Shown piece after piece: positions 1 to 6,985 of a stretch of DNA of 12,996 nucleotides (positions within the stretch are counted from its first letter, which is position 1; every line of letters begins with the position of its first letter). Both the position numbers and the translations under genes were made by a program. The notes below the pieces were generated by a model, which did not search any database, was not told where the DNA came from, and worked only from the letters and a program-made list of their open reading frames with translations. The stretch is from JBAXLO01 sp037134755 (GTDB lineage Bacteria; Bacteroidota; Bacteroidia; Bacteroidales; JACABE01), in the NCBI GenBank assembly GCA_037134755.1, contig JBAXLO010000133.1, positions 1 through 12,996 of the forward strand, written 5' to 3'.

Positions 1-115
1 GAAAATAAGACAAAAAAATGTTTAATAAACTTTTAATCGGTATAAACTCTAATAAAAGAATTATTTTTAATGAATAAATTAATAGACCCAAATTAAAACC
101 TTATTCCAGATCATC

Positions 116-220
116 AACCTTAGTAGAATTAATAAAAAAGAAAACCCACAAACCTTATTACCTAATTTCAGACATTAATTAGGTTGAAATTTGAGGAATA
201 TTTGTTGAGCTACTAAGGTT
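116..220. repeat. Nested inverted repeats in non-coding left flank
   Basis: No credible gene is seen in 1-442. Within it, an 11-bp perfect inverted repeat (AACCTTAGTAG at 116-126, CTACTAAGGTT at 210-220) encloses a second 8-bp perfect inverted repeat (ACCTAATT at 160-167, AATTAGGT at 177-184, 9-nt loop). The string AACCTTA also occurs directly repeated at 97, 116 and 151. The nesting could form a branched RNA or DNA structure, but no known RNA family is recognised and the DNA is so AT-rich that part of this may be chance. Confidence 0.45.
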
Positions 221-337
221 AAATAGTTAAAAGAGGTATTATCTAAAGATAAGTTGTCTTTCTTTAAATTTATATTTAAACCCTGAATTCGGATATAAAT
301 ATAATAAACATCATAAAGAAAAAGAAACTGATAAAAC

Positions 338-373
338 AAAGAGCGGATACCTTTGACAAGACAACCGCTCTTT
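338..373 (-). terminator. Hairpin terminator downstream of the aminotransferase gene
   Basis: AAAGAGCGG (338-346) pairs perfectly with CCGCTCTTT (365-373) around an 18-nt loop. The stem is GC-richer than its surroundings. On the minus strand it is followed by TTTGTTTTATC, a U-rich tail, and it lies about 70 nt past the aminotransferase stop codon. On the plus strand it is followed by only a short T run (TTTTG), so it may also work weakly in that direction. Confidence 0.75.
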
Positions 374-401
374 TGTATTACAATTCCCCTTTCTTAAAAA
401 C

Positions 402-437
402 TTCAAGTACTTTAAGTATTTCAAGTACTTCAAGTAC
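402..437. repeat. 9-bp tandem repeat, four copies
   Basis: Four contiguous 9-bp units are present: TTCAAGTAC, TTTAAGTAT, TTCAAGTAC, TTCAAGTAC. They begin 5 nt beyond the aminotransferase stop codon (443-445). Read on the minus strand in that gene's frame they would encode Tyr-Leu-Lys four times. The array sits between the stop codon and the terminator hairpin. Confidence 0.85.
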
Positions 438-442
438 TCTCT

Positions 443-1600
443 TTAGATTTTATTCAATATCTCAGCTGCTTTATCTAAGGTTTCTTCTGTTTTGGCAAAA
501 CAAAACCTTAAAGTCTTATTATCATTTGATTTATGATAGAATGGGGAAACCGGAATTGATGCCAATCCATATTCTTTTGTCATTCGTATTGCAAAAGCAG
601 TTTCCTTTTCATCAGTAATTGCACTATAGTCCAACAACTGGAAATAAGTTCCATAGGATGGGATGATCTTAAATCTTGAATCCTTAATAGCATTTACAAA
701 ATAATCTCTTTTCTGTTGATAGAACTCCCCAAGATGAAGATAATTCTCTTTATCCTTTAAATATTCAGCAATAGCATATTGAACAGGCGTATTGCACGAA
801 AAAACATTAAACTGATGAACTTTCCTAAACTCTTTCATAAGATTTTCGGGAGCCAGCACATATCCCATTTTCCAGCCAGTGGCATGCAGTGTCTTGCCAA
901 AAGAAAACACAACAATACTCTTCTCAGCAAGTTCAGGGTACAAACATACACTTTCGTGCTTCTTGTTCTCGAAAATCAGGTGCTCATAAACCTCATCGCT
1001 TAATATAACAATGTCAGTATTATGCGTAAGTTTAATCAACATCTTCATGTCATTTTCCTTCAACACACTTCCCGTAGGATTGTGAGGTGTGTTAATGATG
1101 ATAAGCTTGGTATTCTGATTTATTTGTTTCCTAACAGTATCCCAGTCAATGTGATAATCGGGAGTTTGAAGCTGAGCATACACAGGTATCCCACCATTTA
1201 ATCTTACCGCAGGCCCGTAACTATCATAAGCAGGCTCAAATATGATAGCCTCATCCCCTTCACGAATAATGGAAGCAATAGCTGTAAATAAAGCCTGTGT
1301 AGCACCGGCAGTCACATTAATTTCCTTATCGGGATGGTATTCCGCACCATAAGTAGCAGCTACCTTTTCGGAAATCATTTCCCTAAGGCATTGCACACCC
1401 GTCATAGGAGCATATTGGTTAAAGCCCTGATTCATGTACTTATTAACAAGTTCAATAAGTTTAGGTGAGATATCAAAATCAGGAAAGCCCTGAGAGAAGT
1501 TTAAAGCTCCTACTTCGTTGGCCAAGCCCGACATTATAGCAAATATAGATGTCTCCTGATTAGGTAGTTTTGATATTATACTTCCTGAAAAATTCTGCAT
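443..1600 (-). CDS. Methionine-type PLP-dependent aminotransferase (class I/II, YbdL-like)
   Basis: This 385-residue protein has the full length of fold-type I aminotransferases of the kynurenine/methionine aminotransferase (YbdL) group. These are cytosolic enzymes that move the amino group of methionine or aromatic amino acids to a 2-oxo acid. Visible signatures are the N-terminal FSQGFPDF motif (35-42), TAGATQALF (98-105), PAYDSY (123-128), NPTG with PLP-contacting Asn174, SDEVYEHL with Asp202, and SFGKTLHATGWK, in which Lys236 should form the PLP Schiff base. Arg365 in LRFCFAK is the expected carboxylate-binding arginine. The ATG start is supported by a TAnnTTTG element 22-29 nt upstream. 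The gene is monocistronic, with a terminator behind it. Substrate preference cannot be read from sequence; methionine, kynurenine or glutamine are the likely options. Confidence 0.9.
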   Translation of the reverse strand: MQNFSGSIISKLPNQETSIFAIMSGLANEVGALNFSQGFPDFDISPKLIELVNKYMNQGFNQYAPMTGVQCLREMISEKVAATYGAEYHPDKEINVTAGATQALFTAIASIIREGDEAIIFEPAYDSYGPAVRLNGGIPVYAQLQTPDYHIDWDTVRKQINQNTKLIIINTPHNPTGSVLKENDMKMLIKLTHNTDIVILSDEVYEHLIFENKKHESVCLYPELAEKSIVVFSFGKTLHATGWKMGYVLAPENLMKEFRKVHQFNVFSCNTPVQYAIAEYLKDKENYLHLGEFYQQKRDYFVNAIKDSRFKIIPSYGTYFQLLDYSAITDEKETAFAIRMTKEYGLASIPVSPFYHKSNDNKTLRFCFAKTEETLDKAAEILNKI

Positions 1601-1621
1601 ATTGGTTTAATTAAACTTTTG

Positions 1622-1648
1622 CAAAATTAACTCTTTTATTTGAGTTAA
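1622..1648 (-). promoter_or_regulatory. Aminotransferase promoter with overlapping dyad
   Basis: On the minus strand TAATTTTG (1629-1622) matches the Bacteroidota -7 element TAnnTTTG, 22 nt upstream of the ATG. No clear TTG -33 is visible at the usual distance. A perfect inverted repeat, TTAACTC (1627-1633) and GAGTTAA (1642-1648) with an 8-bp spacer, overlaps the upstream edge of the -7 element. That is a typical position for an operator. The regulator is unknown. Confidence 0.6.
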
Positions 1649-1667
1649 CATCATTTAAAAAATAAGA

Positions 1668-1685
1668 TAACACAAAATTGTGTTA
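1668..1685 (-). terminator. Palindrome behind the small lipoprotein gene: likely terminator
   Basis: TAACACAA (1668-1675) and TTGTGTTA (1678-1685) are perfect inverted copies separated by 2 bp. As minus-strand RNA this folds into a 7-bp stem with a 4-nt loop, followed by TCTTATTTTTT. That fits a weak intrinsic terminator about 40 nt after the lipoprotein stop codon. It is also about 50 bp upstream of the aminotransferase -7 element, so a protein-binding site is the alternative. Confidence 0.5.
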
Positions 1686-1726
1686 AGATGAGGAGTTTGC
1701 AGTTTATAAAATTACATTACTATTAA

Positions 1727-2137
1727 TTAAGGATAATCAATAGTCCAGTTCTTTTTATCAAGCTCTTGTTGTGATAACTCATAACGTTTGTAAAGCTTAT
1801 TCTTACGAATGTACTCCCAGTCACTATATTTCAAAAGGGTATCTATCTCGATAATGAAAGCATTCAATTTCTTGTTTTTACTGCTTTCAATAAGCGATTG
1901 CCATCCTTTAGAATCGCCAGGTTTTATCTGTGTAGAGATAGCTCCAGGATTTATTTTATCTCTAATAAATATGTTTATATCATAGCTTTCAGCATCCAGA
2001 ATTGTATCCAAAGAACAATCGAAAGCAACGGCATGTTTGCTGTTATTCTTAATCTTAAGTTTTACATCTACTTTATTACAAGCTCCTAAAAGAAGTATTA
2101 ATATTAATGCACTTAACGTGATTTGCAGTTTATTCAT
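1727..2137 (-). CDS. Small uncharacterised lipoprotein
   Basis: This 136-residue protein starts with a lipoprotein signal peptide: Lys3, a hydrophobic run at 6-17, and lipobox LGAC with the lipidated Cys20. The mature part has no catalytic motif I recognise. Its end, YKRYELSQQELDKKNWTI followed by DYP, resembles from memory the C-terminus of a recurring Bacteroidota family of small uncharacterised lipoproteins (…LKRYDLSxxDLxxLNWTIxYP). The N-terminal KNNSKHAVAFD segment may be the first strand of a small beta-sandwich. It lies 54 nt downstream of the M14 peptidase gene with no promoter recognised between them, so co-transcription is likely. Its role is unknown; it would be anchored in the inner or outer membrane. 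Confidence 0.75.
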   Translation of the reverse strand: MNKLQITLSALILILLLGACNKVDVKLKIKNNSKHAVAFDCSLDTILDAESYDINIFIRDKINPGAISTQIKPGDSKGWQSLIESSKNKKLNAFIIEIDTLLKYSDWEYIRKNKLYKRYELSQQELDKKNWTIDYP

Positions 2138-2191
2138 CAGTATTTATTTTAATGTTTTTTAAAAATAGATTTTATTTAACTTGATGTTTAT

Positions 2192-3979
2192 TTAATTCCC
2201 TTTAATTCCATTCAATGCAGTCCTATCCATAATACGTCCAACAGGATACACATTCATTTGCTTATCCTGCCAAAGAGATTTATTATAAAACCAATTAATG
2301 ATAGCCCTTTGATCTTTGGCAAACTCAGGTTCGGCAATTTTCTTTGCTTCAAATTCTTTGCGTAACTGCTCATCTTCAGAAAGCATTATGCGAGCCAATG
2401 GCTCTATTACATAAGATTCAGCATATTCTTTTTGTTCAAATACTGCATCAAAGTATCCCCAATAAACCATAGAGCCGGAAGCCTTTGGCTCGAGCATTGT
2501 AATTAATATACGCGCCTTTGGCTGACTCATATCAACAATTATTGAACCTTTAGGATACGTTTTTTCTTCCTCAAAAGTAGTAATATCAAACATATCCATT
2601 GCGTGCCTTCCTTCATATGAATTTTGTTGCCATTTAATATTAATAAACTTATACAACTGCACTTTAATAGTCTTTGAAGCTGTAAGAACATCATAGGCAA
2701 TACCATGAAGTTTCAAAAGATCAATTATATTAGTCCACTCCTGACCAAAAATATAAGCTTCAGGAAGCTTCACCTTTTCAGTAGCTTTTAGTTTATTAAA
2801 CAAAGGAATCGAAAATGTTTCAGGCTTCTTATTATTATACTTAAACCAGCTACCACCAGTCAAATCACTCTTCTCTTCAGTGTATTCCACACCTAAGAAA
2901 TTAACCATTGTACTATCAGTAGTCGAAACAGTATAACTGAGATTGTAATTATCTTTTCTAAACTCTGAAGAGGAAGTATATTTATCTGCTTGTTCAATAA
3001 TTTTGTGAAGGTTAATGTACTCTTTATTAAGTAAGCTAATAGTATTTTCCAATATCTTATAGGTAGCACTTACTCTTGTTTTATAATCTTTAAGCATGTG
3101 AGTTTCTATAAGCAAACCCGGACGATTACGAGCAATTGTATACCCCTGCGAAAGCATTGGAGGTGTGGCGCTAATATATAAACCACTGCGGGGATCGTGC
3201 CAATTGCGAAACATTACATAAGGTAATATCGGATAGTTGTTTTTAAACATCTCAGGTATTAATTCCTTTAGATAAACATCTTTTTCCCATTTGGCAATTC
3301 TTTCATCCACATTCCCTTCTGTTTCCATGCCATAAGTAACTACATATTGATAATCGGCACCATCAGTAGTATGACAATCAATAAAGAAGTCAGGGTTGAA
3401 ATTATTAAACAATTTTATCCAATCTTTCATTTCAGGAGCATTTGCTTTTACATAATCTCTATTAAGGTTTAGATTATTAGCTGTTGTGCGCCATCCCATC
3501 TCCTCAGGACCATTCTGATTAATCCTGTTGTATTTACTAAACCTTTCGTGCCCATCTACATTAAAGATAGGAATAAACAGAATAGTAACATGATCCAACA
3601 TCGAAGTCAGTTTCTTATTTACAATAATATCACGCAATAAAGTCAAGCCTGCATCCTTACCTTCCGACTCGCCAGCATGAATACATGCCTGTATCAATAG
3701 CACCGCATTGCCAGATTTTTTAATAGCTTCGGGAGTAAAGTTCCCATTCTTATCAACTATTAACAAAGGGAGTTCCCTACCTTGCGGACTAATGCCAAAA
3801 TTAGTAAACTTCGCTATTGTAGAATTGCTTTCCAACAACTTACAATAAGCAATTGTTTGATCGTATCTGGGAGTCTCTTTAAATCCAGAACTCTCATAAT
3901 AGGTAATTAATTTATTGTCCTGAGCAAAAAGAAAGCTATTAATAAAAAGAAGAATACTTATAATGAAGAACTTTTTCAT
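2192..3979 (-). CDS. Secreted M14-family zinc carboxypeptidase
   Basis: This 595-residue protein has a cleavable signal peptide (1 to about 20, ending FLFAQ), so it acts in the periplasm or outside the cell. The M14 (carboxypeptidase A-like) domain spans about 25-320. The zinc ligands are His101 and Glu104 in HAGESEG, and His203 in DCHTTDGADY. NLNLNRDY (170-176) supplies the substrate-binding Asn/Arg, and Glu292 in LLIETHMLKDYKTRV is the expected catalytic glutamate. The remaining 270 residues form a C-terminal extension without a recognised motif, as in many long Bacteroidota M14 members. Such enzymes remove C-terminal residues from peptides or act on peptidoglycan-type peptides; the specificity here is not predictable. 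It probably heads a two-gene unit with the lipoprotein downstream. Confidence 0.9.
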   Translation of the reverse strand: MKKFFIISILLFINSFLFAQDNKLITYYESSGFKETPRYDQTIAYCKLLESNSTIAKFTNFGISPQGRELPLLIVDKNGNFTPEAIKKSGNAVLLIQACIHAGESEGKDAGLTLLRDIIVNKKLTSMLDHVTILFIPIFNVDGHERFSKYNRINQNGPEEMGWRTTANNLNLNRDYVKANAPEMKDWIKLFNNFNPDFFIDCHTTDGADYQYVVTYGMETEGNVDERIAKWEKDVYLKELIPEMFKNNYPILPYVMFRNWHDPRSGLYISATPPMLSQGYTIARNRPGLLIETHMLKDYKTRVSATYKILENTISLLNKEYINLHKIIEQADKYTSSSEFRKDNYNLSYTVSTTDSTMVNFLGVEYTEEKSDLTGGSWFKYNNKKPETFSIPLFNKLKATEKVKLPEAYIFGQEWTNIIDLLKLHGIAYDVLTASKTIKVQLYKFINIKWQQNSYEGRHAMDMFDITTFEEEKTYPKGSIIVDMSQPKARILITMLEPKASGSMVYWGYFDAVFEQKEYAESYVIEPLARIMLSEDEQLRKEFEAKKIAEPEFAKDQRAIINWFYNKSLWQDKQMNVYPVGRIMDRTALNGIKGN

Positions 3980-4011
3980 CTATGACTTGTTTTTAAATTG
4001 TGATATTAATT

Positions 4012-4042
4012 TTGTGTAAAAGTAATTAATTTCTGAACTTTG
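4012..4042 (+). promoter_or_regulatory. Possible panC promoter
   Basis: TTG (4012-4014) is followed after 20 bp by GAACTTTG (4035-4042) and then CAGC, like the TTTGCAGC context at panD. The first base of the -7 element deviates (G for T). Transcription from here would give panC a leader of about 90 nt. No closer TAnnTTTG was found before 4140. Confidence 0.4.
4017..4024 (-). promoter_or_regulatory. Possible -7 element for the M14 peptidase gene
   Basis: On the minus strand TACTTTTA (4024-4017) is one base away from TAnnTTTG and lies 37 nt upstream of the peptidase ATG. At the 18-bp spacing seen at other promoters in this window there is CTG rather than TTG. It overlaps the proposed panC promoter on the other strand, so the two genes would share a compact divergent control region. 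Confidence 0.4.
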
Positions 4043-4139
4043 CAGCCCCTTTTTGACATCAAATAATCTTAATAAAAAGTTAAATAAATAAACAGACCTC
4101 TTTTTGAATAACATAATAATTTAAAAACATACAAAAAAC

Positions 4140-4979
4140 GTGGAAATATTAAATACTGTTGCTGAAACTCGTTTATATCTAGATAAAGAAAAGAAGCTTA
4201 ATAAAACTATTGGATTTGTACCCACAATGGGCGCCTTGCATCAAGGACATCTGGAACTTGTAAAGCAGGCACGGAAAGAAAATGATATTGTTGCGGTAAG
4301 CATCTTTGTAAATCCGATACAGTTTAATAATAAAGAAGACCTCGAAAAGTATCCCCGTACTTTCGAGAATGATGCAGCTTTACTTCAAAGTGTTGGTTGT
4401 GATCTTATCTTCTATCCTACAGTTCAGGAAATGTATCCTGAACCAGATACTACTATTTATAACTTTGGTAATCTTGATAAAGTGATGGAAGGCAAACATC
4501 GTCCCGGACATTTTAATGGTGTAGCTGTTGTTGTAAAAAGATTGTTTGATATTATAAATCCTGATAAAGCATATTTTGGTGAGAAAGATTTTCAACAGTT
4601 AGCAATTGTAAAAGCTATGGTTGCTCAGTTAAGTCTTCCTGTTATAATCATTCCATGTGCAACTGTCCGTGAGAAAGATGTCTTAGCAATGAGTTCAAGA
4701 AATACACGCTTAGAACCAAATGAAAGGAATCTTGCTCCATTTATTTATTTAACATTATCTAAAGCTAAAGAAAAAGCTAAAGACACTAATGTAAAAGACC
4801 TTGAACAATGGGTTATAAATGAATTTAACCAACATAAAGAGTTTAAAATTGAATACTTTGAAATAGTTGACGCCATCACTTTGCAACCTATAAATGATTG
4901 GGATGAAACTTCATCAGCCATTGGATGCATCGCGGTATTTATGGGTAACGTTCGTCTTATTGATAATATTAAATTTTAG
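4140..4979 (+). CDS. panC: Pantothenate synthetase (pantoate-beta-alanine ligase)
   Basis: This 279-residue cytosolic enzyme joins pantoate and beta-alanine using ATP to make pantothenate, the precursor of coenzyme A. The family signatures are present in order: VPTMGALHQGH (27-37, the nucleotide-binding HxGH-type motif), FVNPIQFN (56-63), RPGHFNGV (121-128), FGEKDFQQ (146-153) and REKDVLAMSSRN (177-188). The last usually reads DGLA, so Val181 replaces a normally conserved glycine. The start is GTG at 4140; it gives an N-terminus (MEILNTVAETR) that aligns with the usual beginning of PanC. The panD gene that makes its beta-alanine substrate follows after 132 bp with its own promoter, so the two are adjacent but not necessarily a single transcript. 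Confidence 0.97.
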   Translation: MEILNTVAETRLYLDKEKKLNKTIGFVPTMGALHQGHLELVKQARKENDIVAVSIFVNPIQFNNKEDLEKYPRTFENDAALLQSVGCDLIFYPTVQEMYPEPDTTIYNFGNLDKVMEGKHRPGHFNGVAVVVKRLFDIINPDKAYFGEKDFQQLAIVKAMVAQLSLPVIIIPCATVREKDVLAMSSRNTRLEPNERNLAPFIYLTLSKAKEKAKDTNVKDLEQWVINEFNQHKEFKIEYFEIVDAITLQPINDWDETSSAIGCIAVFMGNVRLIDNIKF

Positions 4980-5086
4980 TTAACATAAACTTATTTTATT
5001 ATCAAACATAGCTATTTAAAAGACATATCAGGAATTATAAATTGTAGATTAACATCTTTTTTAACAAAATATAATATATCCATTAA

Positions 5087-5104
5087 TAAATTTGTGTAAT
5101 TTTG
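5087..5104 (+). promoter_or_regulatory. panD promoter with two tandem -7 elements, near-leaderless
   Basis: Two perfect TAnnTTTG matches lie 10 bp apart: TAAATTTG (5087-5094) and TAATTTTG (5097-5104). The second ends only 7 nt before the panD ATG (5112), so its transcript would have almost no leader. No TTG -33 element is evident for either. The remaining panC-panD gap (4980-5086) is AT-rich with nothing else recognised. Confidence 0.65.
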
Positions 5105-5111
5105 CAGCATT

Positions 5112-5453
5112 ATGCATATAGAGGTATTAAAATCAAAAATTCACAGGGCAATAGTTAATGAAGCTAATATAAACTATATTGGCAGCATAACCATTGACGA
5201 GGATCTTATGGATGCCGTTAATCTTATTGAGAACGAAAAGGTAAGTATCTTAAATATAAATAACGGCGAACGCTTTGATACTTATGTTATCAAAGGCGTA
5301 AGGGGTTCAGGTACTATTGGCATAAACGGAGCTGCGGCCCGTAAAGTTGCTGTTGGTGATTATATAATCATTGTTTCGTATGCTTCAATGGATTTTGAAG
5401 AAGCAAAAAAACATACACCTTCTATTATCTTCCCTCAGAACAATAAAATATAA
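5112..5453 (+). CDS. panD: Aspartate 1-decarboxylase proenzyme
   Basis: PanD converts L-aspartate to beta-alanine using a pyruvoyl cofactor made by self-cleavage. The 113-residue protein lines up with E. coli PanD without a shift at the key sites. The cleavage pair Gly24-Ser25 lies in YIGSITID, and Lys9, Arg54, Tyr58 and Asn72 (in NGAAAR) fall at the same numbers as the E. coli residues. This also fixes the start codon at 5112. The length is slightly shorter than the E. coli enzyme and complete. It supplies beta-alanine to PanC directly upstream. Only 3 nt separate its stop from the next start, so it is translationally close to the membrane protein gene that follows. Confidence 0.98.
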   Translation: MHIEVLKSKIHRAIVNEANINYIGSITIDEDLMDAVNLIENEKVSILNINNGERFDTYVIKGVRGSGTIGINGAAARKVAVGDYIIIVSYASMDFEEAKKHTPSIIFPQNNKI

Positions 5454-5456
5454 TTC

Positions 5457-6473
5457 TTGAAAAAGAAAATAACCCTTGTACTTAAGTTTGCAATCTTCCT
5501 TGGTTTAGGAATTGCTATTCTTTGGTGGTTTCAACGCAAACTAACCCCCGACGAGAAAGAAGAAATATTAAATTCATTCCATTCTGCTAATTATTTATGG
5601 GTATTTATATCTATAATCCCCGGCATAGTAAGTCATCTTAGCCGTTCGTTGCGTTGGCGTATGTTATTGCGTCCTATGGGATATCATCCAAAACTAAAAA
5701 CAACTTTTGCAGCAGTAATGGTTGGTTATTTCGCAAATCTTGCATTTCCTCGTCTTGGGGAAGTGATGCGTTGCGGAATACTAAATAAATACGAAAAGAT
5801 ACCGGTCAACAAATCTTTTGGTACTGTTATTACCGAACGTACTGTAGATATGATCGTTTTTCTGTTGCTTTTCCTTGTAACTTTTGCAATGGAGTTCGAA
5901 AAGCTAAAAGATTATGTTTACAATAACTTTTGGATAAACTTTGCCGACAAATTTAACAACATCAATGTAACTGGAGTTCTGTTTATATCCATTATATTAA
6001 TCATAGCTTTAATAATTACACTTTTCTTTGTATTCAGAAAAAGATTACAAAAATCTGCTCTCTTTACAAGGATAGTTGTATTTATTATGGGTTTTGTGGA
6101 AGGATTAAAATCACTGGCAAAGGTTGAGAAACCTTGGTTGTTCGTTTTCCATTCCTTATTTATATGGTTGAATTACTTCCTGATGGTTTACTTTATATTC
6201 TTCTGTTTCGGCGAAACAAATCATTTAACTCCCGACATAGCTTTGGCTGTATTAGTAATGGGTTCTATAGGGATAATGATAGTACAGGGAGGCATTGGAA
6301 TATATCCTGTTATTGTTTCCAAAACCATGCTTATATTCGGAGTATCCAAAACAGTTGGTTATGCAATGGGTTGGATAGCTTGGACATCACAAACACTTAT
6401 CATTATATTATTAGGTTTATTATCACTTGTTATTTTACCTATATTAAATAAGAAAAAAGATGCAGAAGCTTGA
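5457..6473 (+). CDS. UPF0104/YbhN-family membrane protein (LPG-synthase-like TM domain)
   Basis: This 338-residue integral inner-membrane protein has about seven or eight hydrophobic segments (near 9-25, 45-60, 83-98, 128-146, 172-194, 226-250, 260-280 and 308-330). Characteristic motifs of the lysylphosphatidylglycerol-synthase transmembrane / flippase-like family are RSLRWRMLL (63-71), PRLGEVMRCGIL (98-109), ERTVD (127-131) and GGIGIYP (278-284). It lacks the cytosolic aminoacyl-transferase domain of MprF, so it should not be called an LPG synthase; lipid transport is only an inference from the fold. The start is TTG, 3 nt after the panD stop. Its 3' end overlaps the next gene by 14 bp. From memory, this family commonly follows panCD in Bacteroidota. 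Confidence 0.88.
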   Translation: MKKKITLVLKFAIFLGLGIAILWWFQRKLTPDEKEEILNSFHSANYLWVFISIIPGIVSHLSRSLRWRMLLRPMGYHPKLKTTFAAVMVGYFANLAFPRLGEVMRCGILNKYEKIPVNKSFGTVITERTVDMIVFLLLFLVTFAMEFEKLKDYVYNNFWINFADKFNNINVTGVLFISIILIIALIITLFFVFRKRLQKSALFTRIVVFIMGFVEGLKSLAKVEKPWLFVFHSLFIWLNYFLMVYFIFFCFGETNHLTPDIALAVLVMGSIGIMIVQGGIGIYPVIVSKTMLIFGVSKTVGYAMGWIAWTSQTLIIILLGLLSLVILPILNKKKDAEA

Positions 6474-6963
6474 GTTTATCAAAGCAAAGATCCTTTGCGG
6501 TGAAGAATTGGAAAGAAAGCTTGCCTATTGGAGGTTTAAGAATCTTAAGATAGTATTTTCAAACGGTTGTTTTGACATCTTACATGCCGGTCATGTTGAT
6601 TATCTTTCAAAAGCAGCTGATGAAGGGGATGTTTTAATAATAGGACTTAATACCGATGCATCTACCAAAAGACTTAAAGGTCCTACTCGCCCTATCAACG
6701 ATCAGGATGCAAGAGCAATGATAATGGCTTCGCTTAGTTTTGTGACTGCCGTGGTTTTGTTTGACGAAGACACTCCTTATAATTTAATTAAACAGGTGCA
6801 ACCTGATGTCTTAGTAAAAGGCAGTGATTACAAACCTGAAGATATTGTAGGTTATGATATCCTTAAAGCTAAAGGCGGTGAAGTTAAAACGCTTGATCTT
6901 TTACCCGGTTATTCAACTACTTCTATTGAGCAAAATATATTTAATAATTTTAAAGGGAAGTAA
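6460..6963 (+). CDS. rfaE2: D-glycero-beta-D-manno-heptose 1-phosphate adenylyltransferase
   Basis: This 167-residue protein corresponds to the C-terminal nucleotidyltransferase half of bifunctional HldE. It transfers AMP from ATP to heptose 1-phosphate, giving the ADP-heptose precursor of the LPS inner core. The motifs seen are FSNGCFDILHAGH (33-45, with the HxGH signature His42/His45), GLNTDAS (62-68), GPTRPIN (74-80), DVLVKGSDY (116-124) and the terminal GYSTTSI (150-156). The kinase half is not in the window and must be encoded elsewhere if the pathway is complete. Its ATG lies 14 bp inside the preceding membrane-protein gene in another frame, which implies translational coupling. It ends the panC-panD run and abuts the convergent lipoprotein gene. 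Confidence 0.95.
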   Translation: MQKLEFIKAKILCGEELERKLAYWRFKNLKIVFSNGCFDILHAGHVDYLSKAADEGDVLIIGLNTDASTKRLKGPTRPINDQDARAMIMASLSFVTAVVLFDEDTPYNLIKQVQPDVLVKGSDYKPEDIVGYDILKAKGGEVKTLDLLPGYSTTSIEQNIFNNFKGK

Positions 6964-6985
6964 GATTTTTATTCATAATCTTCCC
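6955..6985. terminator. Bidirectional terminator overlapping two convergent stop codons
   Basis: GGGAAG (6955-6960) pairs with CTTCCC (6980-6985), and ATT (6965-6967) can extend the stem with AAT (6977-6979), leaving a small bulge. The hairpin includes the last codons and stops of rfaE2 (stop 6961-6963) and of the facing lipoprotein gene (stop 6969-6971). On the plus strand it is followed by ATTTAATCTTTTTT; on the minus strand by a short T run after the Lys codons. Confidence 0.6.

Noticed and set aside
373..618. Plus-strand ORF of 81 codons at the left
   Set aside because: It lies antisense to the well-supported aminotransferase gene and its first residues are just the translated 9-bp repeat.
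2167..2180. Third copy of the GTTAAATAAAAT promoter block ahead of the small lipoprotein
   Set aside because: The TTG -33 bases are missing and no TAnnTTTG lies 18 bp downstream, so it is probably AT-rich coincidence.
5457..6473. Calling the membrane protein a lysylphosphatidylglycerol synthase (MprF)
   Set aside because: Only the transmembrane part of the family is present; the C-terminal aminoacyl-transferase domain is absent.
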